NCBI GenBank assembly: GCA_024639185.1
Contig: JAHEIW010000027.1
Coordinates: forward strand, 5,786 to 38,827
Length of the DNA stretch: 33,042 bases
Direction: 5' to 3'
Source: Deltaproteobacteria bacterium
Lineage (GTDB): Bacteria; Desulfobacterota; Desulfobacteria; Desulfobacterales; JAHEIW01
Below, piece by piece: positions 1-7,543 of this stretch (the first letter of the stretch is position 1; every line of letters begins with the position of its first letter). The translations under genes and the position numbers were made by a program. Below the pieces are notes generated by a model, which saw nothing but the letters and a program-made list of their open reading frames with translations, was not told the origin of the DNA and did no database searches.

Positions 1-1
1 T

Positions 2-262
2 GCATTGCTGGGTTTTGTAGTTGATGCAAAATGGGACGCCTGGTCGATGACGTTCAATCTCGGTTCACTAACGGTTGTGCAGGTTGAGACACAGACGAAT
101 GGTAACGATGAAAAAACACCGTCACCTGTAAGTACGGAACCTAAATCGAAACCTGATGAAAAGAAAGAAGCAACCGGTATAAAGGAAAAACCGCTAAAAG
201 ATTTTAAACCCTCGGAAAAAATTGAGGCAGAACAAGCTGTTGATTTCCCGTATGATATTTAG
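2..262 (+). CDS. 3' end of an unidentified gene (partial)
   Basis: The frame is open from the left edge, so the gene begins outside the window and only about 86 C-terminal codons are seen. The first ~30 residues are moderately hydrophobic (GFVVDAKWDAW, then FNLGSLTVVQVE). The remaining ~50 are a low-complexity Lys/Glu/Pro-rich tail, probably disordered, ending in DFPYDI. I do not recognise a family. It ends about 200 nt before the stator-like gene on the same strand, so it could belong to the same cluster, but a repeat-filled gap separates them and nothing in the sequence proves a link. Confidence 0.5.
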   Translation, partial: ALLGFVVDAKWDAWSMTFNLGSLTVVQVETQTNGNDEKTPSPVSTEPKSKPDEKKEATGIKEKPLKDFKPSEKIEAEQAVDFPYDI

Positions 263-317
263 CCTTTTTATTTAAACAATTAGGCACTAAAAAACCTATC
301 GATTTTTAAGTTATTTA

Positions 318-400
318 AAGGCAGAGGGCAAAGGGCATAGCGCAGAGGGTTAAAAAATGTGATGCTTTGCGCTTTGCGCCATGCCCTATGTGCTTTGCCA
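318..400. repeat. Intergenic inverted repeat, GGCATAGCGCAGAGGG word family
   Basis: The gap 263-467 holds an imperfect inverted repeat. The left arm contains GGGCATAGCGCAGAGGG and neighbouring variants. The right arm contains CGCTTTGCGCCATGCCCTATG and CTTTGCC. Each arm is itself a run of near-copies of one short word. A related pair of arms lies at 20747-20810. There is no T-run, so this is not an obvious terminator. Confidence 0.6.
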
Positions 401-467
401 GCGATTGTAGAAACTGCAAATCAAACATTCTAAAAGGATCATTAACTGCTAACTATGGAAATATACC

Positions 468-1271
468 ATGAAGCGAGACTTTCCGTTTTCGTTTGAGCTC
501 CTTTACCAGGTGTTTTCTTTGATTGTCATCGTCATTATTGTGCATGCCATCTATGTGGCGGTGATACGGCCTAAAGCCGATGCTATTTTGGCCAAACAGG
601 CCATCGCGATGGCCGAAGACAAATCACAGGTCATGGAACGCTCGGTATTCGTTCTGATCCGTGATTATGAGCAGGAAACCTGTTTTATCCTGATGTTCTG
701 GGCGATGGCCATTATGGGGTACAAAGCATTCAGAACGTCACGCCAGAGGGCATTACTGCAAATGGATCTGATTCCGGTGGCAGAAGGCGAGCGCATTTTG
801 CCGGAGGACACCCGGGATGTATCCCGGCAGATCCAGGCGCTGCCCGCTCAGCAGCGCGACGCTCTGGTCCCCCGGGCATTGCTGTCCGGACTGCAGCGAT
901 TCAGCACCACTCGCAATATTCAGGATGTTGCCAGCGCCACGCGTGCCTATTGCGATTCGGAAGCAGAACGCCTGGAATCCGAATTGTCCATGATTCGCTA
1001 TATTGCCTGGGCCATCCCGTCTGTCGGCTTTATTGGAACCGTGCGGGGTATCGGCGACGCGCTGGGTCAGGCGCATAAGGCCATTGAAGGCGATATTTTT
1101 GACGTGACGCGCAGTCTGGGCGTCGCTTTTAATTCAACTCTGATTGCGCTGCTTATCAGCATCGGTCTGATGTTCCTGCTACATCAGTTACAGCAGACGC
1201 AGGAGCATTATGTCCTGGATGCGGAAACCTATTGTGATGAAAATTTGATCAGTCATCTGTATGTCAAGTAA
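468..1271 (+). CDS. TolQ/ExbB/MotA-like stator-type membrane protein
   Basis: The product is a 267-residue membrane protein with hydrophobic segments at about 12-33, 70-87, 176-196 and 216-239. The third segment carries PSVGFIGTVRGI (184-195), which matches the P-x-x-G-L-F-G-T-V-x-G-I signature of TolQ/ExbB channel subunits. The fourth has a Thr (T224) in the position class of the conserved pore Thr. The long 88-175 stretch between TM2 and TM3 would be the cytoplasmic domain. By family knowledge such proteins form pentameric ion channels around a dimeric TolR/ExbD/MotB helix. The two VWA genes downstream supply candidate partner helices. No gene of known Tol, Exb or flagellar systems is nearby. 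The start is the first ATG; its ribosome binding site is weak. Confidence 0.75.
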   Translation: MKRDFPFSFELLYQVFSLIVIVIIVHAIYVAVIRPKADAILAKQAIAMAEDKSQVMERSVFVLIRDYEQETCFILMFWAMAIMGYKAFRTSRQRALLQMDLIPVAEGERILPEDTRDVSRQIQALPAQQRDALVPRALLSGLQRFSTTRNIQDVASATRAYCDSEAERLESELSMIRYIAWAIPSVGFIGTVRGIGDALGQAHKAIEGDIFDVTRSLGVAFNSTLIALLISIGLMFLLHQLQQTQEHYVLDAETYCDENLISHLYVK

Positions 1272-1272
1272 T

Positions 1273-1406
1273 GGCGGTTGTGACCGCCGGGTTCAACGGT
1301 TCCAGGGTTCAGGGTTCCCGGTTGCGATCAATGGCTACTGGCGGCTGGTTACTGGCTTCTGGCAAACCATCAAAAACTTCTGGCCAGCAGCCAGCAGCGA
1401 GTAGCC
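1273..1406. repeat. Intergenic inverted repeats after the stator-like gene
   Basis: Just after the stop codon a perfect 6-bp hairpin GGCGGT-TGTG-ACCGCC spans 1273-1288. Further on, 1333-1364 (GGCTACTGGCGGCTGG and variants) pairs imperfectly with 1378-1406 (CCAGCAGCCAGCAGCGAGTA). The arms consist of degenerate CTGG/GGCT words. There is no U-tract, so intrinsic termination is unlikely. Confidence 0.5.
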
Positions 1407-1463
1407 AGCGGCTGACTCGCTAAATCGTGTAACTTGTGATCCTTAGATAAGAAAGTAACCCTT

Positions 1464-2885
1464 ATGAGCGTATTAGGCGTAGAACTGAGCGATGCCGGTA
1501 TTATGGTTGCCGGCGCTGATCCACCCGGGCTGTTAAAAATCGATGGCGACAGCGTGGAGAGCCCCGGATTCGCTCTACCCGAAAAAAAACGGCTGGCGGT
1601 TGGCGCTGCCGCACAGAGAAAAGCACATCTTTATCCCCGGCAAATCCTCAACCAATTCTGGGACCAGCTAAACACCGAGCCGCTGGAACAGACCAACCCG
1701 TTTGCACACAATCATGCTGAGATCGCCTATGAGCACTTTGCCAGTATCTGGCAGCGTATCCGGCAGCACGGGGACGAAATGGTTGTAGCTGTGCCGGGCT
1801 TTTATACGCGCGCGCATTTAGGCATAATTCTGGGCATCACGAATGAATTGGGCATCCGTGTAAAAGGCTTTACCCCTATCGCCATAGCTGCGGTGCCGGA
1901 TCAGCTGCCGCAGGGATTATGGCTACACCTGGATTTACATTTGCAGCGTTTTGAAGTCACCCATCTGCAGCGGACAGATCAGCTCAGCCGCGAAGAATCC
2001 GTTTCTGCGGAAGGCAGTGGTTTGAGCACATTATACCGCAGGTGGGTAGACGCCATCGCTGAAGAATTTGTGCGCCACACCCGCTTTGATCCATTGCACC
2101 GGGCCGCCACCGAGCAGGAGCTGTACGATCGTTTACCCGGCATTCTGGCGCAGCTCAATCAACATGCAAGTGTTCAACTTGAAATGACCGGTGGCTCCAA
2201 AGTCTATCACGTTACGCTGACAAGGGAGCTCTTTGGCAACACGGCCAAGCCTGTCGCGCAAGAAATCCGTCGTCTGATTGCTGGTTTATGCAATCGCCAT
2301 GACCCGGGTGCGTCCGGACGGGTGCTGCTGCTTACGAATCGTTTTGCCCGACTACCGGGCGTTAAACATATGATGGGCGGAATAGAAAATTGTACAATGA
2401 TGACGCTGCCGGCCGGATCCGGTGCCCTTGGCGCCTTACGATTTTACGACACCCTGAGCCAGCAAAACGACAACCGCAGCGCACCATTTCTAACCACCCG
2501 GCGGTTGCCGCTCAAACAAACCCCAGCGGTAGAAGCAAAACGTCAACCGCCACCCGCTCAACAGCGACCGACCCATATTTTGTACCGCAATCTGGCCTAT
2601 CCGATTGGAAAAACGCCCTTAATCATCGGTCTTGCCGGCGTTAAGGATGCATCCGGCATTCAAATCAAGGGTCAGGTTGCCGGGGTTTCCCGCAAACATT
2701 GCTCGGTTCAACTGCACGATAATCAAATCATTATAAAAGATCACAGCACTTACGGCACCTACGTAAACGAAAATCCGGTCGCCGGAAATGCGGTGCTGGA
2801 GCTGGGCCAGGTTATTCGCGTTGGCACACCGGGTGAAAAACTAAAACTGATCGCATGTCTGGATACAGCAAACCATGAAACGTAG
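1464..2885 (+). CDS. Actin/Hsp70-fold-like protein with C-terminal FHA domain
   Basis: This is a 473-residue soluble protein. Residues 1-330 begin MSVLGVELSDAGIMVAG and include VVAVPGFYTR (107-116) and a late LLLTNRFARLPG segment, the layout of Hsp70/FtsA-like ATPase folds. The nucleotide-binding motifs are weak, so this half is an inference. A Pro/Gln-rich linker (about 335-370) leads to an FHA domain (about 371-467) with the hallmark residues GVSRKH (407-412) and STYGTYVN (428-435). FHA domains bind phosphothreonine peptides, which suggests control of the complex by a Ser/Thr kinase that is not encoded in this window. The end overlaps the next gene by 11 nt, implying co-translation with the first VWA protein. 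Confidence 0.75.
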   Translation: MSVLGVELSDAGIMVAGADPPGLLKIDGDSVESPGFALPEKKRLAVGAAAQRKAHLYPRQILNQFWDQLNTEPLEQTNPFAHNHAEIAYEHFASIWQRIRQHGDEMVVAVPGFYTRAHLGIILGITNELGIRVKGFTPIAIAAVPDQLPQGLWLHLDLHLQRFEVTHLQRTDQLSREESVSAEGSGLSTLYRRWVDAIAEEFVRHTRFDPLHRAATEQELYDRLPGILAQLNQHASVQLEMTGGSKVYHVTLTRELFGNTAKPVAQEIRRLIAGLCNRHDPGASGRVLLLTNRFARLPGVKHMMGGIENCTMMTLPAGSGALGALRFYDTLSQQNDNRSAPFLTTRRLPLKQTPAVEAKRQPPPAQQRPTHILYRNLAYPIGKTPLIIGLAGVKDASGIQIKGQVAGVSRKHCSVQLHDNQIIIKDHSTYGTYVNENPVAGNAVLELGQVIRVGTPGEKLKLIACLDTANHET

Positions 2886-3963
2886 AGCTGTCAACGTATT
2901 CAATTTATCGTTTCTGGATATCATTACCTGCGGTCTGGGCGCGGTTATCCTTTTGTTTGTGCTGGTCAATGCCAAAAGTGCCGCGCAACGGGATTCAATC
3001 ACATCGGATTTTCGTGCCGAGGCTGAGCGCGTGGAGCAGGAGGTTCTGGCAGCCAAAAAGGATCTGGTTCTGGCCCGCAATTCCCTGGAGCAGACGCAAA
3101 CAAAACTGGTGCGTACCGAAGGCCTGTCCCGCCAGATCATAGAAATACTGGAACAAAAAAAAATTGAGCTGTCCGATCGACAGGATGACACCCTGGCCAC
3201 CCAGGAACATGTCAACAAATTAAAAGCGGATCTAAAATCAATTGAGGAAGAGCTCAAGCGCCTGCGCGCCGGAGCCAAAACCCAGGATGACCAGGGCACC
3301 CGCTTGCGAAAATTTCCAGGACAGGGCGATCGTCAATACTTAACGGATCTGAAAATGGGCGGGCGGCGGATTTTTATCCTGGTGGATGCCTCGGCCAGCA
3401 TGCTGGATGAAACAGTGGTGGGCATCATCCGCAGACGCAACCTGAGCAGCAAAGAAAAGCTAAAATCCGCCAAATGGCGCCGGGCGGTCGCAACGGTCAA
3501 CTGGCTGACCACACAGCTACCCTCAACAAGCCAGTTTCAGATATATGCCTTTAACGAAAATGCCCGCCCGTTGCTCGAAGGCACCGCCGGAACCTGGCTG
3601 GATGCCGGTAATGTGGACCAGCTCAACCAGGCTGCCAATGGGATCCGAGGCGTTGTTCCGGAAAAGGGGACGAGTCTTTTAAACGCCATCACGGCCCTGC
3701 GCAAGATGAAGCCCGCCCCGGATAACATTTTTTTGCTGACCGACGGACTGCCAACGATGGGGGCGAGTAAACCCTGGCGCAGACGGGTGTCCAGTGATAA
3801 GCGGTTGAGTCTGTTCAAGGCCGCCATCAAGGAATTTCCAAAAGCACCGGTAAACATTATTTTGTACCCGATGGAAGGCGACCCGCTGGCGGCTGATGCC
3901 TATTGGCGCCTGGCAAAACGGTCACGGGGTTCCTTTTTCTCGCCATCAAAGGATTGGCCCTGA
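2875..3963 (+). CDS. TolR-like helix / coiled coil / VWA domain protein, first paralogue
   Basis: The product has 362 residues. A short basic N-terminus precedes one membrane helix (about 13-32) reading LSFLDIITCGLGAVILLF. D15 sits where TolR and ExbD carry their proton-carrying Asp. Residues 38-135 are a charged heptad-rich coiled coil. From about 160 there is a VWA domain with an intact MIDAS: D171-A-S-A-S175, T265 and D289 (in LLTDG). The predicted topology is N-in with the VWA domain in the periplasm. The gene overlaps the FHA gene by 11 nt. It is paralogous to the next gene in architecture and helix sequence. Metal-dependent ligand binding is inferred from the MIDAS; the ligand is unknown. 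Confidence 0.8.
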   Translation: MKRRAVNVFNLSFLDIITCGLGAVILLFVLVNAKSAAQRDSITSDFRAEAERVEQEVLAAKKDLVLARNSLEQTQTKLVRTEGLSRQIIEILEQKKIELSDRQDDTLATQEHVNKLKADLKSIEEELKRLRAGAKTQDDQGTRLRKFPGQGDRQYLTDLKMGGRRIFILVDASASMLDETVVGIIRRRNLSSKEKLKSAKWRRAVATVNWLTTQLPSTSQFQIYAFNENARPLLEGTAGTWLDAGNVDQLNQAANGIRGVVPEKGTSLLNAITALRKMKPAPDNIFLLTDGLPTMGASKPWRRRVSSDKRLSLFKAAIKEFPKAPVNIILYPMEGDPLAADAYWRLAKRSRGSFFSPSKDWP

Positions 3964-4024
3964 TCGATTTTGGATTTTAGATTGCGGATTTCGGATTTAT
4001 TGCTTGGATCCTGAAGATTGAACG
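3964..4024. repeat. Short intergenic run of GGATTT/TTTTAGATT words
   Basis: The 61-bp gap between the two VWA genes contains tandem variants of the words GGATTTTAGATT and GCGGATTTCGGATTT. The same word family recurs at 5028-5145 after the second VWA gene, where it forms an inverted repeat. Confidence 0.4.
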
Positions 4025-5026
4025 ATGAAAAAAAAACGAAGAGACATCCAAATTTTTAGCTTATCCTTCTTGGATTGCATCTGCTGCGGATTTGGAGCGG
4101 TAATTCTGCTGTTTGTGTTATCCAAATTTGCCGAGCCGTTGATCATTGAAGAGGTAAAAGAAGATCTGGAAGCCAAAATCGTGCGGCTGGAAGAGGAATT
4201 GGTGGAAATCCGGGGCGAAACAGCCGTATTGAATCGTGATTTGACAGCTAAAAAACAGCAGTTGTCGCAAGAAAGAATCCGGCTCGCGCGCCTGCAAGGT
4301 GATCTTTCCAAAACTAAAGGACAGTATGCGGCATCCAAAGATACCGCCCAGGTCCAAAATATTATCGAGGGTCAACTGGCGCGCGCCATGCAGGAATTAA
4401 CCGCAGAGATGCGGCGTCTCCTCAAGCAGCAGCCGCGTAAGGTCGAAAGCGCCATCGGCGGTATTCCTGTGGACAGCGAATATATCATATTTATCATTGA
4501 CACATCAGGCAGTATGCAACGCAATGCCTGGTCCCTGGTGCAACGAAAACTAAGAGAAACCCTGAATGTATACCCGAAAGTTAAAGGTATTCAGGTCATG
4601 AATGATATGGGCGAATACATGTTTTCGCAATACCGGGGCAAGTGGATTCCCGACACGCCGCCCCGCCGACGGGCCATCATTTCACGGCTGAGCTCATGGC
4701 AGGCTTTCAGCAATTCCAGCCCGGTTGAAGGCATCACGGCCGCCATCCGAACCTTTTATGCAACCGATAAAAAAATCAGCCTGTATGTTTTCGGTGATGA
4801 ATTCAGCGGTCCGCGGATTCAACCGGTTGTCGACGCTGTGGATCGCATCAACAAGCGCACAAAAGACGGCTCCCGGCGCGTTCGCATACATGCCGTCGGT
4901 TTTCCGGTGGTCATGACAAAGACGCGTATGCGAGGCAACACGGGGGAACGCTTTGCGACGTTGATGCGCATTTTGTGCCACAAAAACGGCGGCACTTTTG
5001 TGGGGCTTAATTCAACGAGACCGTAA
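4025..5026 (+). CDS. TolR-like helix / coiled coil / VWA domain protein, second paralogue
   Basis: The product has 333 residues and the same architecture as the preceding gene. The membrane helix (14-33) reads LSFLDCICCGFGAVILLF, with D17 at the TolR/ExbD Asp position. A coiled coil spans about 42-135. The VWA domain starts near 150 with MIDAS D159-T-S-G-S163. The shared helix signature, LSFLDxIxCGxGAVILLF, shows that the two genes arose by duplication, while their VWA domains have diverged. Two different copies suggest a heterodimer inside the stator channel, as MotB and TolR dimerise; this is inference. The extra cysteines at 18, 20 and 21 in the helix are unusual. The start is the ATG shortly after the gap repeat; the Shine-Dalgarno is weak. 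Confidence 0.8.
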   Translation: MKKKRRDIQIFSLSFLDCICCGFGAVILLFVLSKFAEPLIIEEVKEDLEAKIVRLEEELVEIRGETAVLNRDLTAKKQQLSQERIRLARLQGDLSKTKGQYAASKDTAQVQNIIEGQLARAMQELTAEMRRLLKQQPRKVESAIGGIPVDSEYIIFIIDTSGSMQRNAWSLVQRKLRETLNVYPKVKGIQVMNDMGEYMFSQYRGKWIPDTPPRRRAIISRLSSWQAFSNSSPVEGITAAIRTFYATDKKISLYVFGDEFSGPRIQPVVDAVDRINKRTKDGSRRVRIHAVGFPVVMTKTRMRGNTGERFATLMRILCHKNGGTFVGLNSTRP

Positions 5027-5027
5027 A

Positions 5028-5145
5028 TTGATTTTAGATTTTAGAATTTGGAATTTGGATTATTAAGACCTTGAAATTATCTTTTATAAGGTGATCTGCA
5101 TACTTCGACTTCTGTAAATCCAAAATCCAAAATATAATTGGTCAA
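5028..5145. repeat. Intergenic inverted repeat of TTTTGGATTT words
   Basis: The gap 5027-5199 starts with TTTTAGATTTTAGAATTTGG variants and ends with AAATCCAAAATCCAAAATAT, giving an imperfect inverted repeat with AT-rich arms. The words match those in the preceding gap (3964-4024). No promoter is evident. Confidence 0.5.
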
Positions 5146-5199
5146 AAAATTCTTTTAACGATTTAGAACCAAAAGTAATAAGTAAAAACGAGATGGTAG

Positions 5200-5700
5200 A
5201 TGGATTTAACCTGCCCCAGCTGCAACCAAAAGTTGCCGGAAGTCGAAACGCTCAAATATCGATTTTGCCCCCATTGCGGTGCTGAAATCGACACCAAGCC
5301 CCGGCGGCTCGACGAAGCGTTTTTGACCATACCCCCGGATTTGCCGCCAATAGCGGTAGACGCTAAGCCAAAAGATCCCGGTCTTGCCCCGGAAAGAACA
5401 ACACCCGAAAACGGGCAGTTTAATGATCAAACCATCGCTCCGCAGCCCATCACCCCGGAAAAACGGCCGCATATCAGACCGCCGGCTGAACCGCCCCCGC
5501 CCGGTTTCTTCCGAACCCTGCCTTCAGAGAATGATCCGCCGCCATCCATACCCAAAAAACAGCTGAAGAAAAAGGCCGACCCGCCACTAACGAAACCTAT
5601 AAAAAAACCGCCGACAAAAAACCATCATAAGGTCATTATCGCGGTTTTGATTATACTGGCTGTGGTTATTTTAATATTGGGCTGGCTGTTTACTTTTTAA
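5200..5700 (+). CDS. Zinc-ribbon protein with proline-rich linker and C-terminal membrane anchor
   Basis: The product has 166 residues. An N-terminal zinc ribbon uses two CxxC pairs (CPSC at 5-8 and CPHC at 23-26). A Pro/Lys-rich, probably disordered linker of about 100 residues follows. One C-terminal hydrophobic helix (HKVIIAVLIILAVVILILGW) is close to the end, a tail-anchored layout with the zinc ribbon in the cytoplasm. It follows the second VWA gene on the same strand after a 173-nt gap, so it is a plausible but unproven member of the stator-like cluster. Function is unknown; zinc ribbons of this kind often mediate protein contacts. Confidence 0.7.
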   Translation: MDLTCPSCNQKLPEVETLKYRFCPHCGAEIDTKPRRLDEAFLTIPPDLPPIAVDAKPKDPGLAPERTTPENGQFNDQTIAPQPITPEKRPHIRPPAEPPPPGFFRTLPSENDPPPSIPKKQLKKKADPPLTKPIKKPPTKNHHKVIIAVLIILAVVILILGWLFTF

Positions 5701-5985
5701 CCAGCGCTGCAAATGCACCTTCGGCAGCCTTAAATCGTTTTTGCTGTCGCCGCTCCGCTGAGAATTCAACCTCGGGCATAGCACACACTCCGGCTTCAGA
5801 AATAGCAGAAGCTCTGTTTTGTACTCCCTTTTAGATCTTCGAGTTCTTCGTGGTGAGAACCATATCAGGTGTATTCTCAACTGGCGTTTCCCAGATAACC
5901 GATTTACAAAATAACCGCTCTTTGCAACCGTCCGGGATTCGCTCGTCAAGCGGTATCAATTTATCGTAAATTCTTTACGTTAAGC
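5701..5985. other. Non-coding gap upstream of sat
   Basis: About 285 nt with no supported gene. Short open frames here have no ribosome binding site or family resemblance. No clear terminator follows the zinc-ribbon gene. The promoter-like elements for sat lie in the adjoining 5986-6107. Confidence 0.4.
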
Positions 5986-6062
5986 GCGGAATTCCGCTTG
6001 ACAAAAGCGACCAACCCTATTAATCAATATCCTTTTATACCAAAAAATGACCTTATTTGACA
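5986..6062 (+). promoter_or_regulatory. Candidate control region of sat: palindrome and TTGACA boxes
   Basis: A perfect 12-bp palindrome GCGGAATTCCGC (5986-5997) directly abuts a consensus -35 box TTGACA (5998-6003). The following sequence is AT-rich but lacks a good -10 at 17 bp. A second TTGACA lies at 6057-6062, with TATAAC only 7 bp further on, so it is not a proper pair. The palindrome could be an operator, but which box is used cannot be decided by eye. No TTGTTAA-type Rex half-site pair is seen. Confidence 0.3.
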
Positions 6063-6107
6063 ACCTCTATATAACGAGAACATCAGATTGAAAGGAGATG
6101 AAAACAA

Positions 6108-7382
6108 ATGGCTAATTTAATTCCACCTCATGGCGGAAAAGGACTGACTTGCTGCCTGCTCGAAGGTGCTGAGCTGGAGGCTGAAAAGAAAAAGGCTGAG
6201 GGCCTTAAAAAGATTGAGGTTTCACCCCGTGAAAAGGGTGATTTGATCATGATGGGTATCGGTGGCTTCAGCCCGCTGACAGGCTTCATGACCAAGGCGG
6301 ATTGGAAAGGGGTTTGCGATAATTTTCTGATGGCCGATGGAACCTTCTGGCCCATACCGGTCACCTTATCGGCTTCCAAAAAAGACGCTGAAGGCATCAG
6401 TGAGGGTGAAGAGATTGCACTTTATGACCCGGAGGGCGATGAAATCATGGCCACCATGACGGTCACTGAAAAATTTGAGATGACCGAAGCCGACAAAAAA
6501 TACGAATGCGAAAAAGTTTATATGGGCGAAGGTACCGCCACCGCTGATGAGTTCTGGAAAATCGCCAAAGACGATCATCCGGGGGTTCAGATGGTCATGG
6601 AACAAAAAGACGTCAGCCTGGCCGGACCGGTCAAGGTGCTCACCGAAAGTGAGTATCCCACCAAATATGCCGGCGTCTATATGCGGCCGGAAGAATCCCG
6701 CAAAATATTTGAAGAACGCGGTTGGAGCGAAGTGGCTGCGCTGCAGTTGAGAAACCCCATGCATCGTTCCCATGAGTATCTGTGTAAAATCGCCGTTGAG
6801 GTATGTGATGGCGTTTACATTCATTCTCTGGTCGGCAACCTGAAACCGGGTGATATTCCGGCTGAAGTCCGCGTTAAGTGCATCGATAGCCTGGTTAAAA
6901 ACTATTTTGTTGAAGATAAGGTCGTTCAGGGCGGCTATCCGCTGGATATGCGCTATGCCGGCCCACGAGAAGGTTTGCTGCATGCCACTTTCCGGCAAAA
7001 TTACGGGTGTTCCCGCATGATCATCGGCCGCGACCACGCCGGTGTGGGCGATTTTTACGGCATGTTTGAAGCCCAGACCATTTTTGACAAAATCCCGCAC
7101 CCGGAAGAAGAAGGCAAAGCCTTGCTTTGCACACCCTTGAAAATCGACTGGACCTTTTATTGCTACAAATGCGACGGTATGGCATCGCTGCGAACCTGTC
7201 CGCATGAAAAAGATGACCGCGTCCTGCTCAGTGGAACCATGCTCAGAAAGATGCTCTCTGAAGGCGAAGCGTTGCCGGATCACTTTGGGCGTGATGAAGT
7301 CGTTGAAATTCTGCGCGCATACTACGAAGGCCTGACTGACAAAGTGGAGATCAAGCTGCACGGAGCTGCTACCGGAGATTGA
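6108..7382 (+). CDS. sat: Sulfate adenylyltransferase (ATP sulfurylase), dissimilatory type
   Basis: Catalyses ATP + sulfate to APS + pyrophosphate, the activation step of dissimilatory sulfate reduction, in the cytoplasm. The product has 424 residues, the usual length for the single-domain enzyme. The nucleotide/sulfate motif [11 protein letters not shown] (213-223) and the GRDHAG motif (307-312) are intact. A Cys/His cluster near the C-terminal third (CYKC, then CPH) matches the structural zinc site of archaeal/dissimilatory sulfurylases. The start ATG is preceded by AAAGGAG. No APS kinase domain is fused, as expected for respiration. The gene has its own terminator and points toward the qmoC end of the apr/qmo genes, whose products use its APS. 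Confidence 0.97.
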   Translation: MANLIPPHGGKGLTCCLLEGAELEAEKKKAEGLKKIEVSPREKGDLIMMGIGGFSPLTGFMTKADWKGVCDNFLMADGTFWPIPVTLSASKKDAEGISEGEEIALYDPEGDEIMATMTVTEKFEMTEADKKYECEKVYMGEGTATADEFWKIAKDDHPGVQMVMEQKDVSLAGPVKVLTESEYPTKYAGVYMRPEESRKIFEERGWSEVAALQLRNPMHRSHEYLCKIAVEVCDGVYIHSLVGNLKPGDIPAEVRVKCIDSLVKNYFVEDKVVQGGYPLDMRYAGPREGLLHATFRQNYGCSRMIIGRDHAGVGDFYGMFEAQTIFDKIPHPEEEGKALLCTPLKIDWTFYCYKCDGMASLRTCPHEKDDRVLLSGTMLRKMLSEGEALPDHFGRDEVVEILRAYYEGLTDKVEIKLHGAATGD

Positions 7383-7411
7383 TTTGATCATCTAAAAATT
7401 GCGCAGAAATC

Positions 7412-7446
7412 AAAAGGGAGCCGCCGCAAGGTGCGCTCCCTTTTTT
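7412..7446 (+). terminator. Rho-independent terminator of sat
   Basis: The stem AAAAGGGAGC (7412-7421) pairs with GCTCCCTTTT (7435-7444). The inner CGCC/GGTG extension closes on a GCAA tetraloop, and a T-run follows. On the - strand it also resembles a terminator (A-run on the other side) and could serve the convergent qmoC transcript. Confidence 0.9.
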
Positions 7447-7543
7447 CATTCAAAATCTCAGCACAAATCATAAAGTAAAGTAAGTTTTAAGATCAGCAGG
7501 GCTATTATTTACCCACTGGAGTGTTCGTATGAATATTTCTTAT

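Noticed and set aside
468-5700. Zorya-type anti-phage system
   Set aside because: There is a MotA/TolQ-like channel, but no OmpA-type ZorB, no ZorC, and no helicase/nuclease ZorD or ZorE.
6366-7391. A 341-codon open frame antisense to sat
   Set aside because: It mirrors the sat codon pattern, has no ribosome binding site or family resemblance, and sat itself is certain.
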